In this document: positions 1 to 7,131 of the stretch, one piece after another
Layout of the letters: each line of letters starts with the position of its first letter
How positions within the stretch are numbered: position 1 is the stretch's first letter
Source: an uncultured Prevotella sp.
GTDB lineage: Bacteria > Bacteroidota > Bacteroidia > Bacteroidales > Bacteroidaceae
Assembly: GCA_900548585.1 (NCBI GenBank)
Contig: URLI01000019.1
Coordinates: 1-37,063, forward strand
Reading direction: 5' to 3'
Length of the DNA stretch: 37,063 nt
The notes under the pieces: model-generated
The model's input: the letters and a program-made list of their open reading frames with translations, nothing else
Databases searched by the model: none
Told to the model about the DNA's origin: nothing
Position numbers and translations under genes: made by a program

Positions 1-35
1 AAATGGACACACAACGAGTTTAATATTTTCATATT

Positions 36-53
36 GGGTGTTTTGACACACCC
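36..53. other. short hairpin at left edge
   Basis: A 6-bp dyad (GGGTGT/ACACCC) with a 6-nt loop sits in otherwise AT-rich DNA before lemA. It could be the terminator of a gene ending outside the window, but no clear T-run follows it on the plus strand. Confidence 0.25.
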
Positions 54-147
54 TCTAAATTTGTATCTTACCCAAAAGTTTAGCGGACAGTAATAATTTT
101 TAATAAAAAATATTATTAAAATCTTTCCGTGTGTTGTTTTTTTGTAC

Positions 148-155
148 TATATTTG
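148..155 (+). promoter_or_regulatory. -7 element upstream of lemA
   Basis: TATATTTG matches the Bacteroidetes -7 consensus TAnnTTTG. The -33 position is imperfect: TTTC lies 20 nt upstream. Spacing to the lemA ATG leaves a leader of about 33 nt. Confidence 0.55.
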
Positions 156-194
156 CATCATTAAAATAAATAACACACTTAAACTTCGATTATT

Positions 195-758
195 ATGGTA
201 ATAGGAATTATTATTTTAATTGTTGCGATAGTGCTTGTGATATGGTTCGTTTCAATGTATAACGGCCTTGTCCGCCTGCGCAACAATCGTGAGAACGCCT
301 TTGCGAACATAGATGTCCAGTTGAAGCAGAGGTCAGATTTGATTCCACAACTCGTTGCGACTGTGAAGGGTTATGCCAAGCATGAGAGCGAGACATTGCA
401 GAGAGTCACCGAGGCACGTGCCGGGCTTGCCAGTGCATCAACCATCAACGATAAGATAAAGGCCGACAACGCCCTCACCTCAGCCTTGTCAGGTTTGCGC
501 ATCCAGTTGGAGGCATATCCGGATCTAAAGGCCAACAACAATTTCATGCAGTTGCAGGGCGAGATTTCCGATATAGAGAACAAGCTCGCTGCATCACGCC
601 GTTTCTTCAATTCCGCCACGCGCGAGTTGAACAATGCCGTGCAGGTGTTCCCATCGAGCATCATCGCAGGAATGTTCCATTTCAAAAAAGAGCCGATGTT
701 CGAGATTCCTCAGGAGCAGCGTGCTGCCGTGGAGAAAGCCCCGGAAATACAATTCTAA
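195..758 (+). CDS. lemA: LemA family protein
   Basis: A 187-residue protein with one N-terminal membrane helix (about residues 2-20). The sequence then runs YNGLVRLRNNRENAFANIDV and continues through QLKQRSDLIPQLV, the core of the LemA family. The rest is predicted helical, in keeping with the LemA fold of long antiparallel helices. Length is normal for the family. The biochemical role of LemA is not well defined. Family members often sit next to M48 metalloproteases, as here, where the protease gene follows 12 nt downstream, so the two probably act together at the membrane. The ATG is preceded by an AT-rich leader and a -7 promoter element. Confidence 0.9.
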   Translation: MVIGIIILIVAIVLVIWFVSMYNGLVRLRNNRENAFANIDVQLKQRSDLIPQLVATVKGYAKHESETLQRVTEARAGLASASTINDKIKADNALTSALSGLRIQLEAYPDLKANNNFMQLQGEISDIENKLAASRRFFNSATRELNNAVQVFPSSIIAGMFHFKKEPMFEIPQEQRAAVEKAPEIQF

Positions 759-770
759 ATTTTTCCAGTG

Positions 771-1763
771 ATGAGATATGTGGGCATGATGACGCAAATT
801 CAGCGCAACAACCGTCTCAGCGTGTTGCTGCTGCTGATGTTCCCTATTATAATACTGGGTACTGTTTACATGTTTTTCTTTATACTCGGTTATCTGGGCG
901 GAGGGTATTACGACAAGTATGGCAACTGGATTCACTCGTTCGATATAAGCGAGGTTAATCAGGAGTTTTTCTCAGTATTCCCATGGGTCGTTCTGATTGT
1001 CGCCGTGTGGTTTCTAATTGCATACAAGTACAACACATGGATGATAAAAAAGGCAGTTGGAGCCCGTCCGCTGGAACGCCGGGAAAATCCGCGCGTGTAC
1101 AACATAGTGGAGAACCTTTGCATAGCTTGTGGTATGGATATGCCGATGATAAACATCGTTGACGATCCGATGCTCAATGCCTTTGCCAGTGGCATAAACA
1201 AGAAGACATACACCGTAACCGTTACCACGGGGTTGATGAACCGTCTCAACGATGCCGAGTTGGCGGGAGTTATCGGCCACGAACTTACGCACATACGCAA
1301 CAACGACACCCGCCTTCTCATAACAAGCATTGTCTTTGTCGGGATCGTTTCCACAATCGTAACTCTGGTGTTCCATTCGATATGGCGTTTGATGTTTTAT
1401 GGCGACAGAAGCCGAAACAAGAACAACGGCGTGTCCATCATTGTCGTTATGATTGTAGGGCTGGTATGTGCTGCCATTGCCTATTTCTTCACGCTCATCA
1501 CCCGGTTTGCCATTTCCCGCAAACGGGAATATATGGCGGATGCCGGTGGCGCGGAACTATGCGGCGACCCATTGGCTCTTGCCTCTGCCCTCCGCAAGAT
1601 TTCGAGCAGACCAGGACTTGGAAACTGCGGGCGCGATGATGTTGCACAGCTGTTCATAATCCATCCGGGGAAAATGGTCAGTGGCGTGATGGGCTTCTTC
1701 AATTCCATTTTCAGCACACACCCAGACACAAACAAACGGATAGAGATTTTGGAGCAGTTCTGA
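771..1763 (+). CDS. M48 family membrane zinc metalloprotease
   Basis: A 330-residue membrane protease of the HtpX/M48 group. The zinc site is HELTH at residues 170-174, and the third ligand is probably Glu253 in REYMADA. Hydrophobic segments occur near residues 17-42, 65-82, 185-205 and 220-245, so the catalytic domain is on the membrane. A GTG at 768 is also in frame, but the ATG at 771 gives the MRYVGM N-terminus that I recall for Bacteroidales homologues. It is very likely co-transcribed with lemA. Members of this group degrade damaged membrane proteins, but the substrate cannot be read here. Confidence 0.9.
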   Translation: MRYVGMMTQIQRNNRLSVLLLLMFPIIILGTVYMFFFILGYLGGGYYDKYGNWIHSFDISEVNQEFFSVFPWVVLIVAVWFLIAYKYNTWMIKKAVGARPLERRENPRVYNIVENLCIACGMDMPMINIVDDPMLNAFASGINKKTYTVTVTTGLMNRLNDAELAGVIGHELTHIRNNDTRLLITSIVFVGIVSTIVTLVFHSIWRLMFYGDRSRNKNNGVSIIVVMIVGLVCAAIAYFFTLITRFAISRKREYMADAGGAELCGDPLALASALRKISSRPGLGNCGRDDVAQLFIIHPGKMVSGVMGFFNSIFSTHPDTNKRIEILEQF

Positions 1764-1781
1764 CAAAAATATAAAACGGCT

Positions 1782-2468
1782 ATGTTGAGAAAAATCCTGT
1801 CTCTACTTGTTGTCGCGTCATTGCTCCCGGTCAATGCCCAGCACGTTGCATTCAAGCCGTTCCGGCATTATAAGGACCGCCTTGCAGAGTTTGAGCTCGA
1901 GGCACCCATTGACAGCGGGACGATTGTTATGCTCGGTGACAGCATGACAGAGTTCGGATATGACTGGAACAGCCGGCTCGGCTGCGACAACATTGTCAAC
2001 CGTGGCATCGCTGGCGACACTGCTGACGGCGTGCTGTGCAGGCTCGACAAGATACTTGCCGGTGCTCCACGGGCAATATTCCTCATGGTGGGAATCAACG
2101 ACCTTAGCCATGACCTCACGGCACAGGAGGTCGCGACGATGGTAAATCGCGTTGTGGAGCGGATATGCGTTGGCTCCCCGGAAACGCGGCTCTATGTTGA
2201 GAGTTGCCTGCCGATAAACGAGGGTTTCGGCAGGTGGAAAACACTCGCAGGACGCAGCGGCGACATACCCGAGATAAACCGTCTAATAAGGGAATACTGC
2301 AATGGCATGGACGTGGAGTTCATAAACCTATACCCGCATTTCCTGCGACACGGCAACAACCAGTTGCGCAAGGAACTGACGCGCGACGGACTTCACCTCT
2401 CTCAGGCAGGTTACAGGATATGGTGCAATGAACTGCGCCCATATATAAAACAAGCGATGAGTAGATAA
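1782..2468 (+). CDS. secreted SGNH/GDSL-type esterase
   Basis: A 228-residue protein with a signal peptide (cleavage probably near VNAQ, residues 17-20). It carries the SGNH hydrolase blocks: GDSM with catalytic Ser54, NRGIAGDT for block II, VGIND for block III, and DGLHLS supplying Asp202 and His205 of the triad. The overall pattern resembles bacterial GDSL acylhydrolases that remove acetyl groups from sugars, but the substrate is not evident. It starts 18 nt after the M48 gene and may be the last gene of that operon. No strong terminator was seen after it. The next 50 nt lead into repeat copy A. Confidence 0.85.
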   Translation: MLRKILSLLVVASLLPVNAQHVAFKPFRHYKDRLAEFELEAPIDSGTIVMLGDSMTEFGYDWNSRLGCDNIVNRGIAGDTADGVLCRLDKILAGAPRAIFLMVGINDLSHDLTAQEVATMVNRVVERICVGSPETRLYVESCLPINEGFGRWKTLAGRSGDIPEINRLIREYCNGMDVEFINLYPHFLRHGNNQLRKELTRDGLHLSQAGYRIWCNELRPYIKQAMSR

Positions 2469-2520
2469 GCCATGTTCGCCGATGCCATTAGTCTCGTAAA
2501 TCCCATGCGAATTGTGTGAA

Positions 2521-2715
2521 CGATAAACCCAAATCTGTCACTACAACACTGATTATCCCATTTCATCTCAACAGCCCGTTCCCCGGCTGATTACAGCCGC
2601 TTGCCAGTATCTTGCCCGTCGTTTTTTCTTGACGTAGCCTGCTACGCCTGCAAAGAACAACCTGTCTGTTTGGGCAATCGACTACAATCATTTCGGGCTA
2701 TGATTACCGATTTGG
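2521..2715 (+). repeat. intergenic repeat, copy A
   Basis: This ~195 bp segment is clearly similar to the reverse complement of 3331-3526. Shared blocks include the core TTGCCCGTCGTTTTTTCTTG (copy B has 2-3 differences), CTACGCCTGCAAA and TTCGGGCTATGATTACCGAT. The middle forms an imperfect stem-loop around CGTAG-CCTG-CTACG, flanked by a T-run on one side and an A-run on the other. No protein is convincingly encoded. The segment fills most of the gap between the esterase gene and the tRNA. Confidence 0.8.
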
Positions 2716-2776
2716 AATAAAATGATTTTAGCTATTAAAAAAGAAAAAGCAAGCCCGTGCGACTTGCTTTCTTTAG

Positions 2777-2849
2777 TTGCGGAGGCAGGACTCGAACATG
2801 CGACCTCCAGGTTATGAGCCTGGCGAGCTACCAACTGCTCCACTCCGCG
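2777..2849 (-). tRNA. tRNA-Met(CAT), initiator type
   Basis: A full cloverleaf is readable on the minus strand: acceptor CGCGGAG/CTCCGCA, D-stem GAGC/GCTC, anticodon loop CTCATAA and discriminator A. CCA is not encoded. The unpaired C1:A72 and A11:U24 are marks of initiator tRNA. Two positions are atypical. The anticodon stem is CCAGG/CCTGG, so pair 29:41 is A:U instead of the first of the usual three G:C pairs. The T-stem GCATG/CCTGC has a U52:C62 mismatch. The gene has a consensus promoter of its own and lies between inverted repeat copies. Confidence 0.93.
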
Positions 2850-2899
2850 ATGTAAACAATCATTCGATACCAAGGTGGGTATCTCCTTTATTGCAGGTG

Positions 2900-2931
2900 C
2901 AAAGGTACTGCTTTTTTCTCGTAAAACCAAA
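2900..2931 (-). promoter_or_regulatory. promoter of the initiator tRNA
   Basis: On the minus strand TTTG (2928-2931), a 20-nt spacer and TACCTTTG (2900-2907) give an exact match to the Bacteroidetes -33/-7 consensus. It lies about 50 nt before the tRNA 5' end. A 6-bp dyad (2866-2883) lies in the short leader. Confidence 0.75.
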
Positions 2932-3330
2932 TAAATAATGTTTTTTAATGTTTATGCCAGTTAAAATAGCGATATGTCCCGACAAATACCTCGCGTTGTT
3001 TACCCCCACATCAATACTACAATCGCTCATTGTAGATTTTGAAAAGCAAAAGAATGTGTGTTATCATATATCAGATTTCACCATAGGTAACAATGAGGTA
3101 ATCTGCTGTACGTTGAAACTTATGCTCTCTGCGTGAACTTTAGAGAGACATGAAGGCAGAAGCACACAAACTCTGCCATCTCGGATCTGGCTATATAGCC
3201 AAGCTAAGTACGCTTGCAGAGACGAATGCCCGCCGTACAGGAGTTTCATGGAAAATCCCGATAAGACATGTGGTAACATACTTGCCAAGGAGCAACAAAA
3301 GCCCATTGGAATAACCCCTTTTTACCCCAA
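2932..3330. other. intergenic stretch with no recognised gene
   Basis: AT-rich DNA between the tRNA promoter and repeat copy B. Open frames here are short, low in complexity and show no ribosome-binding site or family motif. Nothing functional could be identified. Confidence 0.5.
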
Positions 3331-3526
3331 ATCGGCCATTATAGCCCGAACTGATTGTTGCTGGTTGCCCAGACACGTACTGGTTGTCGTTTTTTTGCAG
3401 GCGTGGCGGGCTACGTCAGGAAAAAACGGCGGGCAAGATGCCGGCAATCAGTTGGTGAACGGGTTGCTAAGACGAATAGGGAAAAACAGTGTTGTAATGA
3501 CTGATTTGTGTAAAAGTGTTTATAAC
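3331..3526 (-). repeat. intergenic repeat, copy B (inverted)
   Basis: The reverse complement of this segment aligns over nearly its whole length to 2521-2715 with small indels (I estimate about three-quarters identity by eye). It has the same central stem-loop, with T-run and A-run flanks. It ends about 55 bp from the trpG stop codon. Together with copy A it brackets the tRNA gene as an inverted pair about 615 bp apart. Confidence 0.8.
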
Positions 3527-3582
3527 GAAACTGAGACACGAATTGCCACCGTTATGAAAAAATAAATGTCCGGGGGCTTTTG

Positions 3583-4149
3583 TCAACGTCCGGCAAGCCA
3601 GTTTGAGATTATTTTCCCTCCGTCGGGTGTGAGCACGCTTTCGGGGTGGAATTGTATTCCCCTTATATCATACTTGCGGTGTCGCAGTGCCATGATATAT
3701 CCATCTTGGCTCTCCGCTGTTATTTCAAGGCATTGCGGGAAGCCTTCCTTTGAAACGACCCATGAGTGATAGCGGCCCATCGCTATACGTCTGCCGCATC
3801 CGTTGAATACCGTGTCTGTGCCGGATTGCGTCCCGAAGGTTGCAACACCGTGGAAGACGCACGGCAGGTTCTCAAGCCTTGCGCCGAAGGCCTCGCCGAT
3901 GGCCTGATGCCCGAGGCAGACACCGAAAATTGGCTTGCGCCCGGCGTATGTCATTATCACGTCGTTGAGTATTCGCGTATCAGATGGCACGCCGGGCCCA
4001 GGTGAAATCATTATCTTGTCAAACCGTTCCAGGTCACAGACGTTGAATTTGTCGTTGCGCAACACCGTAGCGTCTGCCCCAAGACTATTAATCAGATGGT
4101 ACAGGTTGTATGTGAAGCTGTCGTAATTATCTATGATAACAATCTTCAT
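3583..4149 (-). CDS. trpG: anthranilate synthase component II (glutamine amidotransferase)
   Basis: A 188-residue class I glutamine amidotransferase. The N-terminus (IDNYDSFTYNL) and ISPGPG at 48-53 are typical of TrpG/PabA. The catalytic triad is intact: Cys78 in GVCLGHQ, and His168 and Glu170 in FHPES. It would supply ammonia to TrpE for anthranilate, or to PabB for aminodeoxychorismate; sequence alone does not separate the two. The ATG follows the stop of the TrpF-like gene with no gap, so translation is probably coupled. No trpE, trpD or trpC is nearby. Confidence 0.88.
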   Translation of the reverse strand: MKIVIIDNYDSFTYNLYHLINSLGADATVLRNDKFNVCDLERFDKIMISPGPGVPSDTRILNDVIMTYAGRKPIFGVCLGHQAIGEAFGARLENLPCVFHGVATFGTQSGTDTVFNGCGRRIAMGRYHSWVVSKEGFPQCLEITAESQDGYIMALRHRKYDIRGIQFHPESVLTPDGGKIISNWLAGR

Positions 4150-4869
4150 CTATTTTCTTGTTTCCCTTATAAAGGCGCCGAGCCTTTCCACGTCTTTCAT
4201 GCCAGTCTCTGTTTCAAAGCTGTCGTTGATATCTATGCCAGCAAACATTTTGTGACTGAATTTCCTGATAACTTCTGCGTCCTCAATGTCAAAATCATAT
4301 CCCAGTAAAAACGGGACGTCCCCTTTGTAACCCTCCAGAATGTCAAGACTTGGCTTTTTGCTGCCGTTCACGCTTTTCATATAGAACAGCAGCAGGTCGG
4401 CATGTCCTTCATATCCGAGGCTCTTTTCCAGTTCATCTTTGCCACTTACCGTAATCCTCTTTATTATTTTCAGGTCTTTCTGAATGTCAGGGACAACGCT
4501 CCTCTTCAGGTTGTCAATCATTATGCTGCTCTCGTCACCGTTTAGTTGGACATATTGCAGATTGTAGTTGTATATACGGGAAATTATGGTCTGTGGCATG
4601 TCGTCAACAAACACGCCGGCCTTTTGCACGGTTTTATTCCGGACCTCTTCGTCCATGTCCTGTCTTGCTTTCCCGGCGCGCCTCAGCTTTTCAAACCGTT
4701 CCCTGCTGTAGTCGGGTATAATCCCGGCATTAGCGGAAATCATCTTTACATATCTTGGATTGCCGGGATAGAATGTGAAGCCAATCATATCCACGCCCAG
4801 GGCAATCACTTCGCGGATATTTTCTTTCTCGCACAGGCCGCAAACTTTTATCAACATATTATCGCTCAT
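4150..4869 (-). CDS. trpF: TrpF-like protein with altered active-site motifs
   Basis: About 239 residues. The N-terminal IKVCGL with the catalytic Cys, the FTFYPGNPRYV segment and the C-terminal GIDINDSFETETGMKDVER place it in the phosphoribosylanthranilate isomerase family. Several positions normally conserved differ. QLHG is QLNG. The LFDT segment with the catalytic Asp is LFYM. The GGSG phosphate loop is NGSK. The second phosphate-binding SGG is GYDF. It also carries a charged insertion near residues 60-80, so it is longer than the usual ~205-215. An upstream in-frame ATG at 4908 overlaps the promoter; starts at 4869 or 4857 fit better. It may have weak, changed or no isomerase activity. 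The comparison is from memory of the family. Confidence 0.72.
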   Translation of the reverse strand: MSDNMLIKVCGLCEKENIREVIALGVDMIGFTFYPGNPRYVKMISANAGIIPDYSRERFEKLRRAGKARQDMDEEVRNKTVQKAGVFVDDMPQTIISRIYNYNLQYVQLNGDESSIMIDNLKRSVVPDIQKDLKIIKRITVSGKDELEKSLGYEGHADLLLFYMKSVNGSKKPSLDILEGYKGDVPFLLGYDFDIEDAEVIRKFSHKMFAGIDINDSFETETGMKDVERLGAFIRETRK

Positions 4870-4886
4870 CAACGTTTGTATGTGTG

Positions 4887-4917
4887 CAAAGTTACATATA
4901 CTTATCAAAACATCAAA
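4887..4917 (-). promoter_or_regulatory. promoter of trpF-like/trpG
   Basis: TTTG (4914-4917), a 19-nt spacer and TAACTTTG (4887-4894) on the minus strand match the Bacteroidetes consensus exactly. This fixes the gene start downstream of 4880. Confidence 0.75.
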
Positions 4918-5123
4918 CTTTTTACTTGTTTTTTAGTTTTCCGTTACACTTTAACAGTTTGCACAAACTTGCTTCGCATACCTTATAATTAATATAATGC
5001 ACCGGTTGTATTCCGTGTGTGTGAAATATTTTCAAGCATTTGTGTAATAAAACACGACTATGTTGCGTTGTTAAAATAAAAAGAGGAATTAAGTCAAAAA
5101 CAATTTTTAATCAACCAAAGCCT

Positions 5124-5249
5124 ATGAAGTATTTTACTCCTGAAGAAATGAAGCCGTCTGAACACACATTGAATCTTATACGGCAGATAGCATACACCTA
5201 CCGCGTGTTCAAGAACAATGGCAAAAACCAGTTTTACTGTCTGAATTAA
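5124..5249 (+). CDS. small conserved-looking protein, 41 residues
   Basis: The frame begins MKYFTPEEMKPSEHTLNLIR and ends with a TAA only 4 nt before the rpe ATG, so the two are probably translated from one mRNA. The FTPEE-(x)PS-TL-IRQIAYTYR pattern resembles short uncharacterised proteins I recall from other Bacteroidales. It has no membrane helix or signal peptide and is probably one helix. An upstream in-frame start at 5040 exists but would add a low-complexity leader. Function is unknown. Confidence 0.65.
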   Translation: MKYFTPEEMKPSEHTLNLIRQIAYTYRVFKNNGKNQFYCLN

Positions 5250-5253
5250 CAAT

Positions 5254-5901
5254 ATGGCAATCGTTTCACCTTCGCTGCTCTCAGCCAATTTTATTGACTT
5301 GCAGTCGGACATCGACATGATAAACAAAAGTGATGCCGACTGGCTTCACATGGATATAATGGACGGTGTGTTCGTCCCGAACATCTCTTTCGGCTTTCCT
5401 GTGCTTGATGCGGTAGCCAAGGCTTGCGTCAAGCCGCTTGATGTTCATTTCATGATAGTCAACCCCGAGCGTTACATAGCGCGCACCGCAAAGACCGGGG
5501 CTATGATGATGAATGTGCATTACGAGGCATGCACGCATCTCAACCGCACAATACAGGAAATACACGAGGCTGGCATGAAGGCTGGCGTCACCCTTAACCC
5601 CGCCACGCCGGTGTCTTGCCTTGAGGACATTATATGCGATGTGGATATGGTTCTGCTGATGAGCGTAAATCCCGGCTTCGGAGGACAGAAATTCATCGGG
5701 AATACCATAAACAAGACGAAGCGTCTCCGCAGGCTGATTTCCGAGTCCGGATCAAATGCCCTTATTGAGGTCGACGGGGGAGTGCAGGGCGACAATGCCC
5801 CTCGCCTTGTCGAGGCTGGCTGCGACGTGCTCGTGAGTGGCAGTTACGTCTTCCGTGCTTCCAATCCTTGTGATGTCATAAGGCAGATGAAGGAACTATA
5901 G
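5254..5901 (+). CDS. rpe: ribulose-phosphate 3-epimerase
   Basis: A 215-residue TIM barrel of normal length. The N-terminal SPSLLSANF, HMDIMDGVFVPN with metal-binding His and Asp, HFMI, MSVNPGFGGQKF and VDGGV are all signatures of the family. It interconverts ribulose-5-phosphate and xylulose-5-phosphate in the non-oxidative pentose phosphate pathway in the cytoplasm. It sits directly after the 41-residue gene and converges with the sigma factor gene. Confidence 0.96.
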   Translation: MAIVSPSLLSANFIDLQSDIDMINKSDADWLHMDIMDGVFVPNISFGFPVLDAVAKACVKPLDVHFMIVNPERYIARTAKTGAMMMNVHYEACTHLNRTIQEIHEAGMKAGVTLNPATPVSCLEDIICDVDMVLLMSVNPGFGGQKFIGNTINKTKRLRRLISESGSNALIEVDGGVQGDNAPRLVEAGCDVLVSGSYVFRASNPCDVIRQMKEL

Positions 5902-5912
5902 GGCACATGCTG

Positions 5913-5927
5913 GCGCGGCAGCCGCGC
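5913..5927. terminator. GC-rich dyad between convergent genes
   Basis: GCGCGG and CCGCGC pair over 6 bp with a 3-nt loop between the rpe stop and the end of the sigma factor gene. No T-run is present on either side, so a terminator role is only suggested by position. Confidence 0.3.
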
Positions 5928-5934
5928 ATGCGCG

Positions 5935-6531
5935 TCACACCATGCTAAGCACCACATTGTTCTCTTTCGCGATGCGCCGCATGTTTATTATGGCATAGCG
6001 CATCCGCCCGAGGGCAGTGTTGATGCTCACGCCGGTGGTCTCTGCTATTTCCTTGAACGACAGTTCCTGGTAGTAGCGCATGAAAACCACCTCGCGCTGC
6101 GATGGCGGCAGTTTTTCCATTATCCGCCTCACGTCGCGCAGCACCTGTTCGTTGACATAGTTGGCTTCCGCGAATCCGTCAAGAATATCCTTGGGGTTCA
6201 GGTTGCTAAGGTCGTTGTCCTTAGTAGGCTCGATTATGTTTTTCGCTTTCTGTTCGCGAAACCAGTCCATTACGGCATTGTGCGCAATGCGCATCACCCA
6301 TCCCGAGAACCTGCCGCATGGACGGTACTGCCCGTGGTTGAGTTTGGCAATGGCCTTGAGGAATGTCTCCTGGAAAATGTCTTCCGCGATGTCCTTGTCG
6401 CGCACCACGAACTGTATGTATTGGAACAACTTGTCCTTGGTGCGTTCCAAAAGCAAGTCAAACGCACGGTTGTTCCCATAGACATAAGATAAAGCCAACT
6501 CCTCGTCGGTCATATCATGCAAATCTTTCAT
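5935..6531 (-). CDS. ECF-type RNA polymerase sigma factor
   Basis: A 198-residue sigma-70 family protein with region 2 (about residues 20-95; AEDIFQETFLKAI and GWVMRIAHNAVMDWFR) and region 4 (about 135-190; LPPSQREVVFMRYYQELSFK then a helix-turn-helix with SINTALGRMRYA). Length and layout fit extracytoplasmic-function sigma factors. No anti-sigma factor, SusC/SusD pair or TonB-dependent receptor adjoins it, so it is not a typical Bacteroidetes transport-linked ECF unit. The signal it responds to cannot be inferred. The ATG at 6531 is the natural start. Confidence 0.92.
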   Translation of the reverse strand: MKDLHDMTDEELALSYVYGNNRAFDLLLERTKDKLFQYIQFVVRDKDIAEDIFQETFLKAIAKLNHGQYRPCGRFSGWVMRIAHNAVMDWFREQKAKNIIEPTKDNDLSNLNPKDILDGFAEANYVNEQVLRDVRRIMEKLPPSQREVVFMRYYQELSFKEIAETTGVSINTALGRMRYAIINMRRIAKENNVVLSMV

Positions 6532-6710
6532 CTTCTATATTCGTTATTTTATCGAAGTAAAGATATATTCTATAGGCAACCGTATTTTTAAGTTAATTAT
6601 TTTTCATGCAATACTTGTCTTTACCAGGCAGAGTCATTGCTTTTGATGTGTGCAAAGATAAGCAGAAATGTTCTGCCATGCAAATAATTTAATAATTTTG
6701 TGATAAAAAG

Positions 6711-6741
6711 TTTGTGGGTAATTAAAAAAGTCGTATATTTG
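6711..6741 (+). promoter_or_regulatory. promoter of the cobalamin riboswitch transcript
   Basis: TTTG (6711-6714), a 19-nt spacer and TATATTTG (6734-6741) match the consensus exactly. Transcription would begin around 6747, just at the 5' edge of the aptamer. Confidence 0.8.
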
Positions 6742-6747
6742 CACCCG

Positions 6748-6960
6748 CTAAGGTTCACCATGCGGTGATTAATAGGGAACGGGGCGAAAATCCCCGACTG
6801 TCTCGCAGCTGTGAGTCCCTTTTTAAGTACTGAAGCAAAAAAACCACTGCCCCTTGTTTCAATCTTGGGCGGGAAGGAGCATCAGTACGGGACGTAGTCA
6901 GAAGACCTGCCTTAAGCCATGAAGGTTTGTTTCTCTCGATGCAAGGGACTCAGGCAAACA
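6748..6960 (+). promoter_or_regulatory. cobalamin riboswitch without a downstream gene
   Basis: The conserved blocks of the cobalamin aptamer occur in order: AATAGGGAA (6771-6779), GGGGCGAAAATCCCCGACTG, CTCGCAGCTGTGA, a GGGCGGGAAGG segment, and AGTCAGAAGACCTGCC. P1 can form from TAAGG (6749-6753) and CCTTA (6910-6914). GTCCC (6815-6819) pairs with GGGAC (6889-6893), enclosing GTACTGA/TCAGTAC. Downstream, GGGACTC (6945-6951) is complementary over 7 nt to GAGTCCC (6813-6819) and could compete with that stem. Such elements normally repress cobalamin transport or synthesis genes, but none follows: the next gene (hemW) is on the opposite strand, and the transcript meets a terminator near 7065. Confidence 0.9.
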
Positions 6961-7064
6961 ATTCAGGAAGGAAATTACAATTATTGCACATAGTGCGGTA
7001 TTGTGTTATGACGTAAACAGAGAACCTACGTGTATTATTATATAAGTTTTTTTAAAGAAGGAAT

Positions 7065-7093
7065 GGGCGAGACCGTGAGGCCTCGCCCGTTTT
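7065..7093 (+). terminator. terminator after the riboswitch
   Basis: GGGCGAG/CTCGCCC forms a 7-bp stem, extended by CC/GG past an A-C mismatch, with loop GTGA and then GTTTT. It would end the riboswitch RNA at about 340-350 nt. On the minus strand it lies after the hemW stop and may also serve hemW. Confidence 0.65.
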
Positions 7094-7131
7094 GCGTGTA
7101 TGGGCAGGCACTGCGCCGTCACCGTGTCATT

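Noticed and set aside
2948..3136. 62-residue frame near the tRNA promoter
   Set aside because: Low-complexity, no conserved pattern, no ribosome-binding site.
3248..3565. 105-residue plus-strand frame over repeat copy B
   Set aside because: It depends on the repeat sequence; copy A does not keep the frame, and no ribosome-binding site or motif is present.
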